From assembly GCA_029216955.1 (NCBI GenBank), contig JANAVB010010791.1, positions 11,174,438 to 11,238,437 on the forward strand: a stretch of DNA of 64,000 bases, given 5' to 3'. Shown here in pieces: positions 41,984 through 51,853 of the stretch (its first letter is position 1; each line of letters begins with the position of its first letter). A program made the translations under genes and the position numbers. This DNA is from Iris pallida (lineage: Eukaryota > Streptophyta > Magnoliopsida > Asparagales > Iridaceae). The notes beneath the pieces are model-generated. The model had not been told where the DNA came from. It did no database searches and was given only the letters and a program-made list of their open reading frames with translations.

Positions 41984-43539
41984 TGTAGAAGCATGGAAAA
42001 TATCAGAATAATGATCTATGCGGCTCGGAACAGGAGAACCCCATGCAGCTCAGACAGGAGTGGTCCCATATGATTTAGAGAGACTCTTAGTCTCATGCGG
42101 CTCGTTGCAGGAGAGTCCATGCGGCTTACATACGGACAGTCCTATGCGGTTCAAAGAGCCCCCTAGCCGTATGCTGTTCAGAAGTACATACGGCTCATAT
42201 ACAACCAACAGAGATATGTGGCTCGATCAACGCCACGTGTCCCTATGGGACTCCTTCACACAGCTGGCCATCGAGCAATGGCCCTATTTAATGCTCTGCC
42301 ATGATTTAACAGCTGACGGCTCTGACATGAAGCGTCATAATGGCCCTGTCATAATGACAGACTCTTTGGGAACAGGAGAAAATCTTCGACACGATCTGAG
42401 ATTTCCATGTGGCTACTCCCATGCGGCTCACTTGAAGAATAGTCCCATGCGGCTGGTAAGAATCATCTTCCTGCGAAGTTATCCCATGCGGCTCGCGAGT
42501 ACTACACTTATGCGGCTCACCAAGAAGTTATCCCATGCGGCTGGCAAGAATCGTCTTCCTGCGGTTCACCAAGAAATCATCCCATGCGGCTGACGAGAAT
42601 CGTCTTCCTGCGGTTCACCAAGAAGCCATCATATGCGGCTCGTGAGTATTATACCTATACGGCCCACCAAGAAGCCACCCCATGCGACTCTTGAGTACTA
42701 TACTTATGCGGTTCACTGAGACGCTGTCTCATGCGGTTCATGGATATCATACGGTTCTAACAGGATCCGCCATTAAGACAAGTGGCATAGATTTAATGGC
42801 CCCCACGACTTAATAGCTGGTAGCAAGGATGATTGTGGGATACAGATCAATCAGAGATTTACCAGATCCCAATGACCATATTTAACGTTATCCTCATAAT
42901 TAATGAGATCAGGTCATATCATTCCTGATCAAGCTAATAGGACACGTGGTGAGAGATCCGAGCTTGACACAGCCAATCATGAAGATTTAAAGCAATCAGC
43001 ATTAATTATTCATAGGATTCAATATTATCCCCATTTATGGCCAGATCCTTCACGCCTTAAACGAATGGTCCAGATTGATTATACATCAGGCTGCCGCCAC
43101 TTTGAGAATGGATAATCATATAAACCCTAATGATGCCCCCACTATTATAAATAGCAAGGTGCCATTCCCTTGTAAAGGACACGAAAAAAAGAAGAGAGAG
43201 AGGAGAGCTTCCCCCTGATAATCAGAAAGAATACACAAAAAAAGAGAGAAGTCAGAAGAGCAACCCGAGGAGAGCAAGAAGAGCATTTATTCATCAACGC
43301 CAACCATCTCTTCACAGGAGCCAAGGCTGCATACCGATCGTCCAAGGAGTAAGGCAGGGCTGCCGTCGCCTTCCCGAGCCTCTATCGTCACTCCCAGAAT
43401 CTAAAATAAACAATTATGCTTAAATTGCTGTACCTAGATTTTCGTTCCTAGGCTTTCTTTGTACAAGCGAGTTTGTAACATGAAGTAAAAGTCTGGTCCT
43501 CCGATAATTGTTCTGTTCTTTTATATTTTATGGCAAACA
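41984..43539 (+). repeat. Tat 3' LTR
   Basis: It matches 25407-26964, with a few mismatches per hundred bases by eye, many in the ATGCGG cores. It contains both ATGCGG blocks (about 42018-42220 and 42420-42755) and a TATA box at 43146-43153. ACACC follows at 43540-43544. Confidence 0.95.
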
Positions 43540-43725
43540 ACACCAAAAGATAATAGAAGAAACTGCATAGAAACTGATAAAATAACTAAATGCCTCAAGA
43601 GTCACAACTCATAATAAGTCTACTACCATCAAAGTGTATAAAAGCAACTATATCAACTAAAATCCGAAGTGCATAAATCATAAGCTAAGATCCTCAGTAG
43701 CAGCAGCAAGTAGAATCCATATCCA

Positions 43726-45017
43726 TCATCGAGCTCGTGAAGGCCCAGCATCGTCTGATGGATCAGTGAAGGAACGACGAGGGTCCACGAAGGCCGCATC
43801 CGAATTCAAGTAGCGAATAACCCAAGGGTCATCGATACGATATCCCTCACGACCAGGGTCCCGTTCTATAGGAATAGGCATGGAAGGATGGCAAGACATG
43901 GAGTACCGAATATCGTGCAGTGAGTTACTGATGGCGCTCATCTGCAGGGTGGCCGATAATCTAGCTGAGTCCAACGATCATCCTCTAAGGTGAAGCGATC
44001 GCGGAGCATAGTCTGAAGAGACTCGAGAGTGGCAGGAGGAGGAGGAGGATCATGTCCAAGAGGAGGTGCATCGGGCTCATCGTCAGAGTGCTCAGACACG
44101 ACTGGTGAGCCAACGGCTGCCTGAAGCCTCCGTGTCTTAGAGAGGAAGGCAGGGGCAGACAAGAACGGACACTCATCAAGGGTTACATAAAAAGCACGAA
44201 AGATCATAGGAAGATATAATGCATAAACCAAAGATCTTGGTTTCTTCCTACCATTAATCATCCAGTCCATCATGGTACGTTGAAGATTAAAGGAAACATG
44301 AAAGTAGAGATGATACAAAGCCGAGACTTCAAAATAAGTGACTTCATCGGTGGATCCCACTTTGGGTAGTATAGTGTTAAAAATAATTCGATGAAGTTCA
44401 TAAAATTAGGGATTGAGATACTTAGCCAAAAGCTTACGAGGACTTGTGTTAGGGGTACACAAGTCGTCCTTGAAGCTTTCAAGTGAAGACCCATCGGGAA
44501 ATTGAAACGATCGAGCTTCAACAAGCTTTTCCTATGAGTTTGGCTCTTGGAGTTCAAGGTGTTCGGCCAAATCAAAATCATCAAAAGATATGTCAATATC
44601 CGCAACCCATGAGAAAATACGTGTATCATCATGGGTTAGGTTGCAGTAAAACATTTGAATAGCACTACGATAAATGACCGAATTGGTGGTGACAAGTTCG
44701 TCAAGACAAAGATCATGAAAAAGTGAATCATATTATGAAAATATAGTAAAATTGACAGGGTGACCCGCAAACACCGGATGTGTCCGAAAATTACTAAACC
44801 ATGCATTTGAAGCGTCAAGTGACACAAAAATTCGATCATCATATGTGTTGGGGTCGAGTGGACGAGGTGGGTTGAACAACGGGTGGATAGGTGGTTGTTT
44901 TTCAACGGCCGATGCAACGGGTGGTGCAATGGGCGGTTCAACACGAGGAGGAGCATTCGAAGAGGACGCTCCCTCGGTTCGAAGTCTCTTCCTGTGATTG
45001 AACAAACGTGGAACCAT
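43726..45017 (-). pseudogene. SIRE-2 extra ORF (putative plant transposon protein)
   Basis: This is the minus-strand homologue of the SIRE-1 extra ORF, between pol and the 3' LTR. It starts MVPRLFNHRKRLRTEG at 45017 and is broken by stops and frame changes (open pieces 45017-44733, 44360-43938, 43974-43726). Shared landmarks with SIRE-1 are F.CNL, the D.DISF..DLAE stretch, YEL.RII..TILPK, a proline-rich spacer and the tail around NSL.D. Overall similarity is low, so the two copies diverged long ago. No signal peptide or membrane span is seen. Its presence at the same place in both SIREs suggests a lineage function, which is unknown. Confidence 0.72.
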
Positions 45018-45224
45018 GATACAATAATGATAATGAAGGAAATTGAGAATAGAAAAGTGTTGAGATATACCTCAAAGTAATGATGAACAATAAAGGAGAA
45101 TGGTGAGAGAGGCCTTCTCCTTGAGTTTGGAGAAGAGATGAGCTCTAGGAAGGAAGAACTAGGGTTAGGGTTTTGAGAAAAAGTGTTTAGAGATGTGGAA
45201 AAGGTGGCAATGGAGGAGAAGAAG

Positions 45225-45390
45225 AAGGAGAGCACGAATATATGTGAAGGGTTCCAATTGGTCGGAACAAATATGGGCCATTGGATCTATTTATGATCAG
45301 CGGCTGAGACTGTTCCCGGTTCTGGAACAGTCAGGCCGAATTCGGCCCAAACTCTGGTTAGGACAGAGTTCGGCCCGAAATTTGGATTCT
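45225..45390 (-). promoter_or_regulatory. Putative internal promoter of the SIRE-2 extra ORF
   Basis: Read on the minus strand, GGCCGAACTCTG and GGCCGAATTCGGCC motifs (45388-45338) come first. Then follow ATAAATAG (about 45285) and ATATAT (about 45240), and the ORF begins at 45017. SIRE-1 has the same motif-then-TATA order at 10302-10364. Confidence 0.5.
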
Positions 45391-45619
45391 GTTGACAGAA
45401 CAGGAATCAGGCTGAGAAGATGAAAAAATGGTTAAGTGTGAGAGACCAAAGAAAAAGTAAAAGTGAGTACATATACAAGAAAGACTCAAGTAATAAACAG
45501 AGAATGACAGAGAGTGAACTTCGAAGCAGCAAAGTGAAGTTAAAAAATTAGTATTTCAGCATGTGATAAATAAAAATAAAATATGTAATAAACAAGAAAA
45601 TATACCATAATTCAATATT

Positions 45620-45760
45620 TTGAAGCTGCCATGGGTTAGCTGCAGGGGCCGGATCCCAGCTAGCGATAGTCCTGAGGACTAGTGCACCGTGTCGCATAGG
45701 ATTTTATGCCTTGTTGTCAGAAGGACCCTTTCGGCTTGTACCTATAGCAATTTTATCATA
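45620..45760 (-). ncRNA. Conserved post-pol hairpin block of SIRE-2
   Basis: On the minus strand a stem TAGTCC/GGACTA (45681-45667, three-base loop) is followed by a stem AGCTG/CAGCT (45661-45638). Both are in the order seen in SIRE-1, with ACAAGCC upstream and CAGCTAA downstream. It lies just beyond the pol stop at 45800. Confidence 0.5.
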
Positions 45761-45799
45761 AAAGAATCACGACATACTCGATATTTATGCAGGTTTATT

Positions 45800-47284
45800 T
45801 TAATTAATAACAGCTTCATCCAAAATTCCAAGTTCACGACAAAGAAAATTGAAGCGCTCTTCGGATAATGGTTTTGTAAAGAAATCTGCTAACTGATGAT
45901 CAGTGTCAATAAATTCTAAGTTAATAGTGCCATTTTACTGATGATCATGCAAAAAGTGGTGACGTATTTCAATGTGCTTCGTGCGTGAGTGACAAATAGG
46001 ATTCTTAGTGAGATTTATAGTACTAGTGTTGTCACAAAAGATTGGAATATGCATAAAAGATAAGTTATAGTCTTCAAGGGTTTGCGTCATCCACAGAATT
46101 TGTGCACAACAACGCCCAGCTGCAATGTATTTAGCTTTTGTTGTGGATAGTGCGACGAAATTCTGCTTCTTGCTAAACCAAGAGACTAAAGCCTTTCCTA
46201 ATAAATGACACGTACCGCTCGTACTTTTACAGTCGACCTTGCATCCGGCGAAATCAGCATCAGAGTAACCAATGAGGTCAAATGATGTTGACTTGGGATA
46301 CCATAGGCCCACTGTAACCGTACCCTTAAGGTATCGAAAGATACGCTTAACAGCAGTCATGTGTGATTCCTTAGAATTTGCTTGATATCTAGCACACAGG
46401 CAAATACTAAACATAATATCAGGGCGACTAGCAGTTAAATGGAGTAGACTGCCTATCATACCTCGATACTTACATTGATCTACGGGTTTGCCGCTTTCAT
46501 CTGGTTCAAGTTTACTTGCAGTAGCCATTAGAGTGCTGATTGGTTTGACGTTGTCAAGGTCGAATTTCTTCAACATGTCCTTTGTATACTTCGACTGACA
46601 GATGAAGATTCTATTTGACATTTGTTTGACTTGTAGTCCAAGAAAGTAGTTGAGCTCCCCCATCATGCTCATCTCAAACTCGATCTGCATACACTTGGCA
46701 AAATCTTGACAGAGGGTTTCATCAGTAGAACCAAATGTAATATCATCTACGTATATTTGCACTAAAAGAATAGTGTCTTTGAAAGATTTTATGAAAAGTG
46801 TGGTGTCAATTTTCCCTTTTGAAAAACCTTTCTCAAGCAAGAAATTGCTTAGCCGTTCATACCAAGCTCTAGGGGCTTGTTTGAGGCCATATAGCGCTTT
46901 CTTTAGCTTGAACACATGGTCGGAAAATTTGTGATTTTCAAAACCAGGAGGTTGTTTTACATAAACTTCCTCCTTAATAAATCCATTCAAGAAAGCACTT
47001 TTAACATCTATTTGAAATAATTTAAAGTTTTGAAAATTTGCAAATGCCCAAAGCATCCGAATGGATTCCAATCTAGCAACAGGAGCATACGTCTCATCGT
47101 AGTCGATACCTTCCTCTTGGTTGTATCTTTGGGCTGCTAGACGAGCTTTGTTGCGTGTAACTGAACCATCTTCATTTACTTTGTTTCTAAAAACCCATTT
47201 AGTACCAATAATCGAGTGATTAGCCGGTCTAGGAACAAGTTTCCATACTTGGATCCTCTCGAATTGGTTGAGTTCCTCTTGCAT
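45800..47284 (-). pseudogene. pol: SIRE-2 pol: reverse transcriptase and RNase H
   Basis: Minus-strand ORF 47284-45935 covers nearly the whole RT: FQIDVKSAFLNGFIKEEVYV, LKKALYGLKQAPRAWYERL, LVQIYVDDITFGSTDE with YVDD. RNase H follows (GYSDADFAGCKVD, FCDNTSTINL). In RNase H the motif TEAEYIA has become TKAKYIA, so the catalytic glutamate is a lysine. A stop at 45935-45937 precedes the last 45 codons, which end ADFFTKPLSEERFNFLCRELGI at TAA 45802-45800. The upstream boundary is an in-frame TAG at 47296-47294 where SIRE-1 has tryptophan, so integrase and RT were one frame. Confidence 0.9.
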
Positions 47285-47293
47285 AGCAGAAAT

Positions 47294-48118
47294 CTAAAAT
47301 TCATCATTGAAAGCTTCTAAAATGTTTTTCGGCTCAATTTGTGAAATAAAGGCAGTGCTAGCAATAGAGTCTCTTAATGATGATCTAGTAGTTACTCCAC
47401 GTGAAACCTCACCAATTACTAAATTTTCTGGATGTAACGGCTTGAAAGAGAATTTCTTTGGCAAGCCCTCCAGAGAATTAGTTTCGGTTGTGGTATTCAT
47501 TGGAGTAGAAGTTGATGGCTCAACATCATCATCAAGAGTAGCTGCTGCACTGTTATCTTCATCAAAAGTCACATTTATAGACTCTTCCACAATTAATAAG
47601 CATTTGTTAAACACTCTATATCCCTTGCTCTTGGCAGCATAGCCAAGGAAAATACCATCGTCGACTTTGGCATCAAATTTGCCTAAGTTGTCTTTGGTGT
47701 TAAGGATAAAGCATCTACAACCAAAAACTCTAAAATAACAAACATTTGGGGTTCTCCCAAACCAAAGCTCATAGGATGTTTTCTTCGTAATAGGACGAAT
47801 AAGCACCCTATTTAAAATGTGGCATGCTGTACTGACAGCTTTCAGAAGTGAAAACTTGTTCAACATGACTCTAGCCATATCGCCAAGAGTCCTATTCTTC
47901 TGCTCCACAACACTATTTTGTTGAGGAGTTCTTGCACAAGAAAACTCATGATCAAAACCATTAGAATCACAAAACTTTTTAAAATCAGACTTTTCGAAAT
48001 CGCCTCCATGATCACTTTGGATTCGAGTAATCATGTAGCCTTTTTCGTTTTGAACTTTCTTAACAAAAATCTTGAAAACCGAAATAGCATCACTTTTTTT
48101 GTAAGAAAGAAAACCCAA
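47294..48118 (-). pseudogene. pol: SIRE-2 pol: integrase C-terminal half
   Basis: This frame holds the second and third catalytic regions of the integrase: RIQSDHGGDFE and QQNSVVEQKNRTL, where G and R of the usual QQNGVVERKNRT are replaced but the glutamate is kept. It continues with FGRTPNVCYFRVFGCRCFILN and FDAKVDDGIFLGYAAKSKGYRVFNK, then a serine/threonine-rich linker to the RT. A frameshift near 48060-48115, in the run GGGTTTTCTTTCTTACAAAAAAAG, separates it from the upstream piece, which overlaps it by about 90 bases. Confidence 0.88.
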
Positions 48119-48822
48119 GTAAATCTAGAAAAGTCATCAATAATAACAAAGGCATAGAGTTTTCCACCAAGACTGGCTACTCTACTAGGGCCAAATAAAT
48201 CCATATGGATTAGTTGCAAGGGTCTAGTAGTGCTTACAGAGTTTATGGAATGAAAAGAGGACTTGGTTGCCTTATTCAATTCATATTCGGCACATACCGT
48301 GTCCTTTTTGAATATAATATCAGGCAAGCCTCTAACTAGCTTCTTAGTCGATAGCATGGATATAGTATCCATATTGGCATGACCAAGACGCTGGTGCCAT
48401 AGTAATCTTTCATCCTTATGAGCATATAGGTATCTACCTGCATTGTTAGTATTTTTAGACAAATATAAAATATAAATATTATCCTCTCTTATCCCTTCAA
48501 AAGCGATGTCTCCTGTTGACCTATCATAAATAAAGCATTTATTTTGTCCAAAGTTAATATCATATCCATGGTCAGCAAGATGACTAATGCTGAGCAGGTT
48601 ATGCTTTAACTCGGTCACTAGGCAGACATCCTTTATTACGGGAGAGGGAGGATGACCAATAATACCATTGCCTATAATATAACCTTTTAGGTTGTTGTCG
48701 AAGGATACATATCCTTCTCTCTTCATCGATAGTGATGCGAAAAGATTTGCGTCTCCCGTCATATGCCGCGAGCATCCACTATCGAGAATCCCCTTACTCT
48801 TAGTTGAGGAGGGAAGGTCCAC
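48031..48822 (-). pseudogene. pol: SIRE-2 pol: protease, GAG-pre-integrase and integrase start
   Basis: The protease motif GILDSGCSRHMTGDANLF is intact (DSG), unlike in SIRE-1. It is followed by VTELKHNLLSISHLADHGY, the GAG-pre-integrase LWHQRLGHANMDTISMLSTKKL and the integrase start, with the first aspartate in IHMDLFGPSRVASLGG and VIIDDFSRFTWVFFL. The frame then runs into a frameshift. The ATG at 48822 is internal; the frame joins Gag through the WVPKVTST linker at about 48850. Confidence 0.88.
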
Positions 48823-48987
48823 CTACATCAAGAGTAGATGTGACCTTTGGTACCCAAGTTCTTGAGGGTCCTAAAAAGTTAGTTTTCGGAAACCATACAT
48901 ATATCTTTCTATCTACTAATCTTCTAATTCTATATTGTGGTGAAATGTGTCCATGTAAACTACAATAAGTAAATATAGCATTCCTAT
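48823..48987 (-). pseudogene. SIRE-2 Gag second zinc knuckle and linker to protease
   Basis: In a different frame from the gag ORF, the minus strand reads CSLHGHISPQY (a CCHC knuckle whose last cysteine is tyrosine), then RRLVDRKIYVWFPKTN and WVPKVTST. SIRE-1 has the same series at 6770-6910. Confidence 0.7.
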
Positions 48988-50853
48988 TTATATTAGGAGC
49001 ATGATGATGATGTCTATAAGTAGAGTGATGAGGAGTAGTATGATGATATGTAGAGTTAGCATGGTGATGATGACTATATATAGAGTGATGTGGAGTGGCA
49101 TGGTGACATTGTCTATATGGAATAGCATGGTAATGATGTCTATATGTAGGGTGATGGTAATTTTGTTTTTGTGCAACATATAGTGATGATTGTATCTATG
49201 TATAACATAATGATTTTGTGACATATGAGAGTTATTTCTACGTGCATGCGGTTTGTGTGCTTTGTGAAAGTATGTGTATATGTAAGCATGATTACGTGTT
49301 GCAGGTAGATGACGTGGTTGACTAGAATGAGTAGTGTCATACTTTGTGTGTGTCTCATGTGATTGGGTTTGAGGTTGAGCAACCTGTTTTCCCAATTTAG
49401 TCTCTAGTTTCTTAGAAACAGCCTGCAGTTCAGTAACCTTAGCATTCAAACCATGTATCTTAGTAAAAGAAATCTTGTGTCTACTCTTTTCTTCAGCAAG
49501 TTCCGTATTAAGTGCTGTGATTTCTTGTGTTTGTTGTTCAATGCGTACTTCAGCATCATGTAGGCTTATTTTAAGCTTAGATACCTCATTTATGACTTTC
49601 GTGGGTGAAATGTCTCTAATGTTATCAAGCAATAAGGAAAGTCTTTGAATTTCGACTTCATGACTTTTGATCTTTTCCTTGGCATGTTTGTATTTACCAA
49701 TGACCTTTTTGTGATCATCAAGTAAATCGGTGAAAGCATCGCCAAGTTCATCAAAAGTGAAGTCATCAAGAGTTTTATTTGATACCTTGTCGGACGTTGC
49801 CATTAGGCACACATTTGCAGTGTCTTGAGGAGAGTCCTTTTCTTCCTCGGAGTCACTAGCTTCGCTTTTATGCCAAATTCTTGTGTTGGCATATTTCTTT
49901 GAGGAGGCCTTCTTGTATGGTTTCTTATAACGATTGCTCTTCTTTAAGAATGGACAGTCTTTTCGGACGTGCCCCGTCTTCTTGCAACCGTAGCAAGTCG
50001 GCTCTTCTTTGTCGTATTCTTGTGGTTCCTTCTTTCTTCGGTTGAAGCAAAAGAATTTCTTGAAGTTGCAGACAAGGAGAGCTTGATCATCACCTTCCGA
50101 GTTGTCGTCATCCGTCTCTTCGGGGTCAGCCCTTCGTCGGTGAGCTTTGAGGACGATCTCCTTAGATTTCGGAGCAGGCTCTTCGAAGTCTTTAAGGTCA
50201 AGCTCATGAGTCATCAGCTTTTCCATCAAAGTCCCTATGGATATAGTTGTGAGATCATTTCCTTCTATGATGGTTGTCACCTTAGGGTTCCAAATCTTTG
50301 GTCGCCCCCTAAGTAGCTTGCGAATCTTCTCGTGATTTGTGTATTGTTTGCCAAGCGAAGATAGAGGATTGATGATGTCGAGGAATCTTGTGAACATTTG
50401 TGTGATCGTCTTATTTGGCTTCATCTTGAAAGCCTCATATTCTTGAGTGAGATGGCTTATCTTTGATTCCTTGATTTGGGTGGTTCCTTCATGCATCACT
50501 TCTAGAAGTCTCCATACTTCGTGAGAGATGGTGTATGTTGAGACCCTGTTGAACTCATTCCTGTCTATAGCACAGAATAAGGCATTAATAACTCTCGCGT
50601 CTAGACTTGCCTGTTTCTTCTCCTTGTCAGAATATTTGTTGTATGATTTCTCAACGAGATCACCATCGACAACTATCCTGGCGGGCTTTTTGTAACCATC
50701 GGTGATGATAGTCCACAGGTCAAAGTCTAGCAACTTAAGATAAAAGCTCATCCTTATTTTCCAATAGGTGTAGTTAGTTCCATCAAATAGGGGAGGCCTA
50801 TGAGTGGACTGCCCTTCACCGTGATTGGAGATCAAGGATTGTGTGGTTGCCAT
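48988..50853 (-). CDS. gag: SIRE-2 Gag polyprotein (UBN2 type) with repeat-derived tail
   Basis: This 621-codon ORF starts MATTQSLIS at 50853, 54 bp past the LTR end. The UBN2-type Gag domain covers residues about 18-240 (PPLFDGTNYTYWKIRM...KLMTHELDLKDFEE). An intact CCHC knuckle, CYGCKKTGHVRKDC, lies at about residue 290. A charged heptad-rich region at 380-500 is probably a coiled coil. The last 120 residues are histidine-, isoleucine- and threonine-rich (HIDIITMLFHIDNVTM) and come from a minisatellite that shifted the frame away from the second zinc knuckle. Compared with SIRE-1 Gag the first 500 residues align; the tail does not. Confidence 0.9.
   Translation of the reverse strand: MATTQSLISNHGEGQSTHRPPLFDGTNYTYWKIRMSFYLKLLDFDLWTIITDGYKKPARIVVDGDLVEKSYNKYSDKEKKQASLDARVINALFCAIDRNEFNRVSTYTISHEVWRLLEVMHEGTTQIKESKISHLTQEYEAFKMKPNKTITQMFTRFLDIINPLSSLGKQYTNHEKIRKLLRGRPKIWNPKVTTIIEGNDLTTISIGTLMEKLMTHELDLKDFEEPAPKSKEIVLKAHRRRADPEETDDDNSEGDDQALLVCNFKKFFCFNRRKKEPQEYDKEEPTCYGCKKTGHVRKDCPFLKKSNRYKKPYKKASSKKYANTRIWHKSEASDSEEEKDSPQDTANVCLMATSDKVSNKTLDDFTFDELGDAFTDLLDDHKKVIGKYKHAKEKIKSHEVEIQRLSLLLDNIRDISPTKVINEVSKLKISLHDAEVRIEQQTQEITALNTELAEEKSRHKISFTKIHGLNAKVTELQAVSKKLETKLGKQVAQPQTQSHETHTKYDTTHSSQPRHLPATRNHAYIYTYFHKAHKPHARRNNSHMSQNHYVIHRYNHHYMLHKNKITITLHIDIITMLFHIDNVTMPLHITLYIVIITMLTLHIIILLLITLLIDIIIMLLI
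49000..49165 (-). repeat. Minisatellite in the SIRE-2 gag 3' end
   Basis: Imperfect tandem units of about 30-36 bp (plus strand: TAGAGTGATG, then GAGTAGCATGGTGATGATG with variants). They encode the odd HIDIITML-like tail of Gag. SIRE-1 lacks the array. Confidence 0.7.
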
Positions 50854-50893
50854 TGATCAGCTCTAGGATGTTAGTCCTTGTTGGAAGAACAGA

Positions 50894-50905
50894 GCTCTGA
50901 TACCA
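50894..50905 (-). other. SIRE-2 primer binding site, tRNA-iMet type
   Basis: On the minus strand TGGTATCAGAGC lies two bases after the 5' LTR, complementary to the initiator tRNA-Met 3' end. Confidence 0.93.
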
Positions 50906-50907
50906 AT

Positions 50908-51848
50908 TGAAGAACAGATGGCAACTCTAGAGGGGGTGAATACAGTTTATGACGATAATAGCCAATTAAAAATTAAACTCTTTCACAAGCTGAAAGTAAT
51001 CAGAGTAAATGCGGAAATAAATAAGGAGCAAGAAAGCATACACAAACACAGCCAATTTTTAACCTGGTTTCCCTCATGGAGGACTAGTCCAGGCCTGAGA
51101 ACTCTAGCTCAGGATTAAATCCACTATTTTTGAAATAGTAGTTGCACCCCGTGCCTTTTCTTCAGAAGAGCACGCCAACTTCTTACAAAGATCGCAGTGG
51201 CGATGCTTGGAATTTTCCAAGCGAATTCTTGAACTCTTATATAAACTCCTAACTTAAAAATGCTGAGCACTTGAGGCTTAGGGAGCTTGTAGCTAGTAGA
51301 TGAAGAAGGGTATGGCTTGTATTGAGCTTTAGAGAGAAGAGAAGAGAAGATTGGATGAATAAAAATGAGAGAATTCATGGCCTATTTATAAGATACCTGG
51401 TAGGCAGAATTCGGCCAGAATTCTGGTTGGATCATTCAAAAATTTGGTCGTTGGACAACTTGCAACCAGCCAACCCTAAAAATTAGGGTGCTAATTTTTA
51501 GGGGACAGAGTTCGGCCCGAACTCTGTGTGGAGGCAGAGTTCGGCCCGAACTCTGTTTCCAGAGCACAAAATGGGTCTTTGGTCCAATGGGCTTATTTGG
51601 ATGTGTGTGGAGCTGTTGGATTTTGGGTATATGTATAGGTTAATTCTCAGATGCTCCGCACAGCTCAGTTTACATAAGTCTAGACTCAATAAAATTATAA
51701 AATACAGACTCAAAAAAGACTTGTATTGCAAAACTGGGCTGTCGTCTGACTTGAGCTGAATGAAGTCTTCATGTGTCGTATTGAATTATCACAAGTATCA
51801 TTTAGTCAATTCTATCAATATTTGGTTGACTGTGACTTTGTGTCAACA
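50908..51848 (-). repeat. SIRE-2 5' LTR
   Basis: It has the same 941-bp length as the 3' LTR at 24188-25128. The minus-strand TATA box is at 51383-51390. Upstream of it in transcription direction lie two tandem near-palindromes of the form CAGAGTTCGG-CCGAACTCTG (51505-51560). GTATA follows at 51849-51853. Confidence 0.95.
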
Positions 51849-51853
51849 GTATA

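Larger units (their letters stand above)
25407..43539 (+). mobile_element. Tat-lineage Ty3/gypsy retrotransposon with antisense gene
   Basis: LTRs 25407-26964 and 41984-43539 are flanked by exact ACACC duplications. The primer site resembles the tRNA-Arg type used by Tat/Ogre elements. The order is leader/gag, protease, RT, RNase H, a second RNase H, integrase, a repeat-rich spacer, an antisense gene and a polypurine tract. The second RNase H and an antisense ORF between pol and the 3' LTR are known marks of the Tat lineage. The length of 18.1 kb is large, as expected for this group. The coding frame has about a dozen stops but only one clear frameshift. Confidence 0.92.
24188..51848 (-). mobile_element. 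SIRE-type Ty1/copia retrotransposon (SIRE-2), minus strand, split by a Tat element
   Basis: Two 941-bp LTRs (24188-25128 and 50908-51848) start TGTTGACAC and end TTCTTCA on the minus strand. Identical GTATA flanks (24183-24187 and 51849-51853) are the target duplication. Without the nested Tat element (25407-43539 plus one ACACC copy) the element is about 9.5 kb, like SIRE-1. The order on the minus strand is LTR, tRNA-Met site, gag, protease-integrase-RT-RNase H, hairpin block, internal promoter, extra ORF, polypurine tract, LTR. It is better preserved than SIRE-1 but has a frameshift and several stops in pol. Confidence 0.93.

Noticed and set aside
49001..49183. Plus-strand ORF rich in M, S and R (MMMMSISRVMRSS)
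   Set aside because: It is a translation of the gag minisatellite on the wrong strand.
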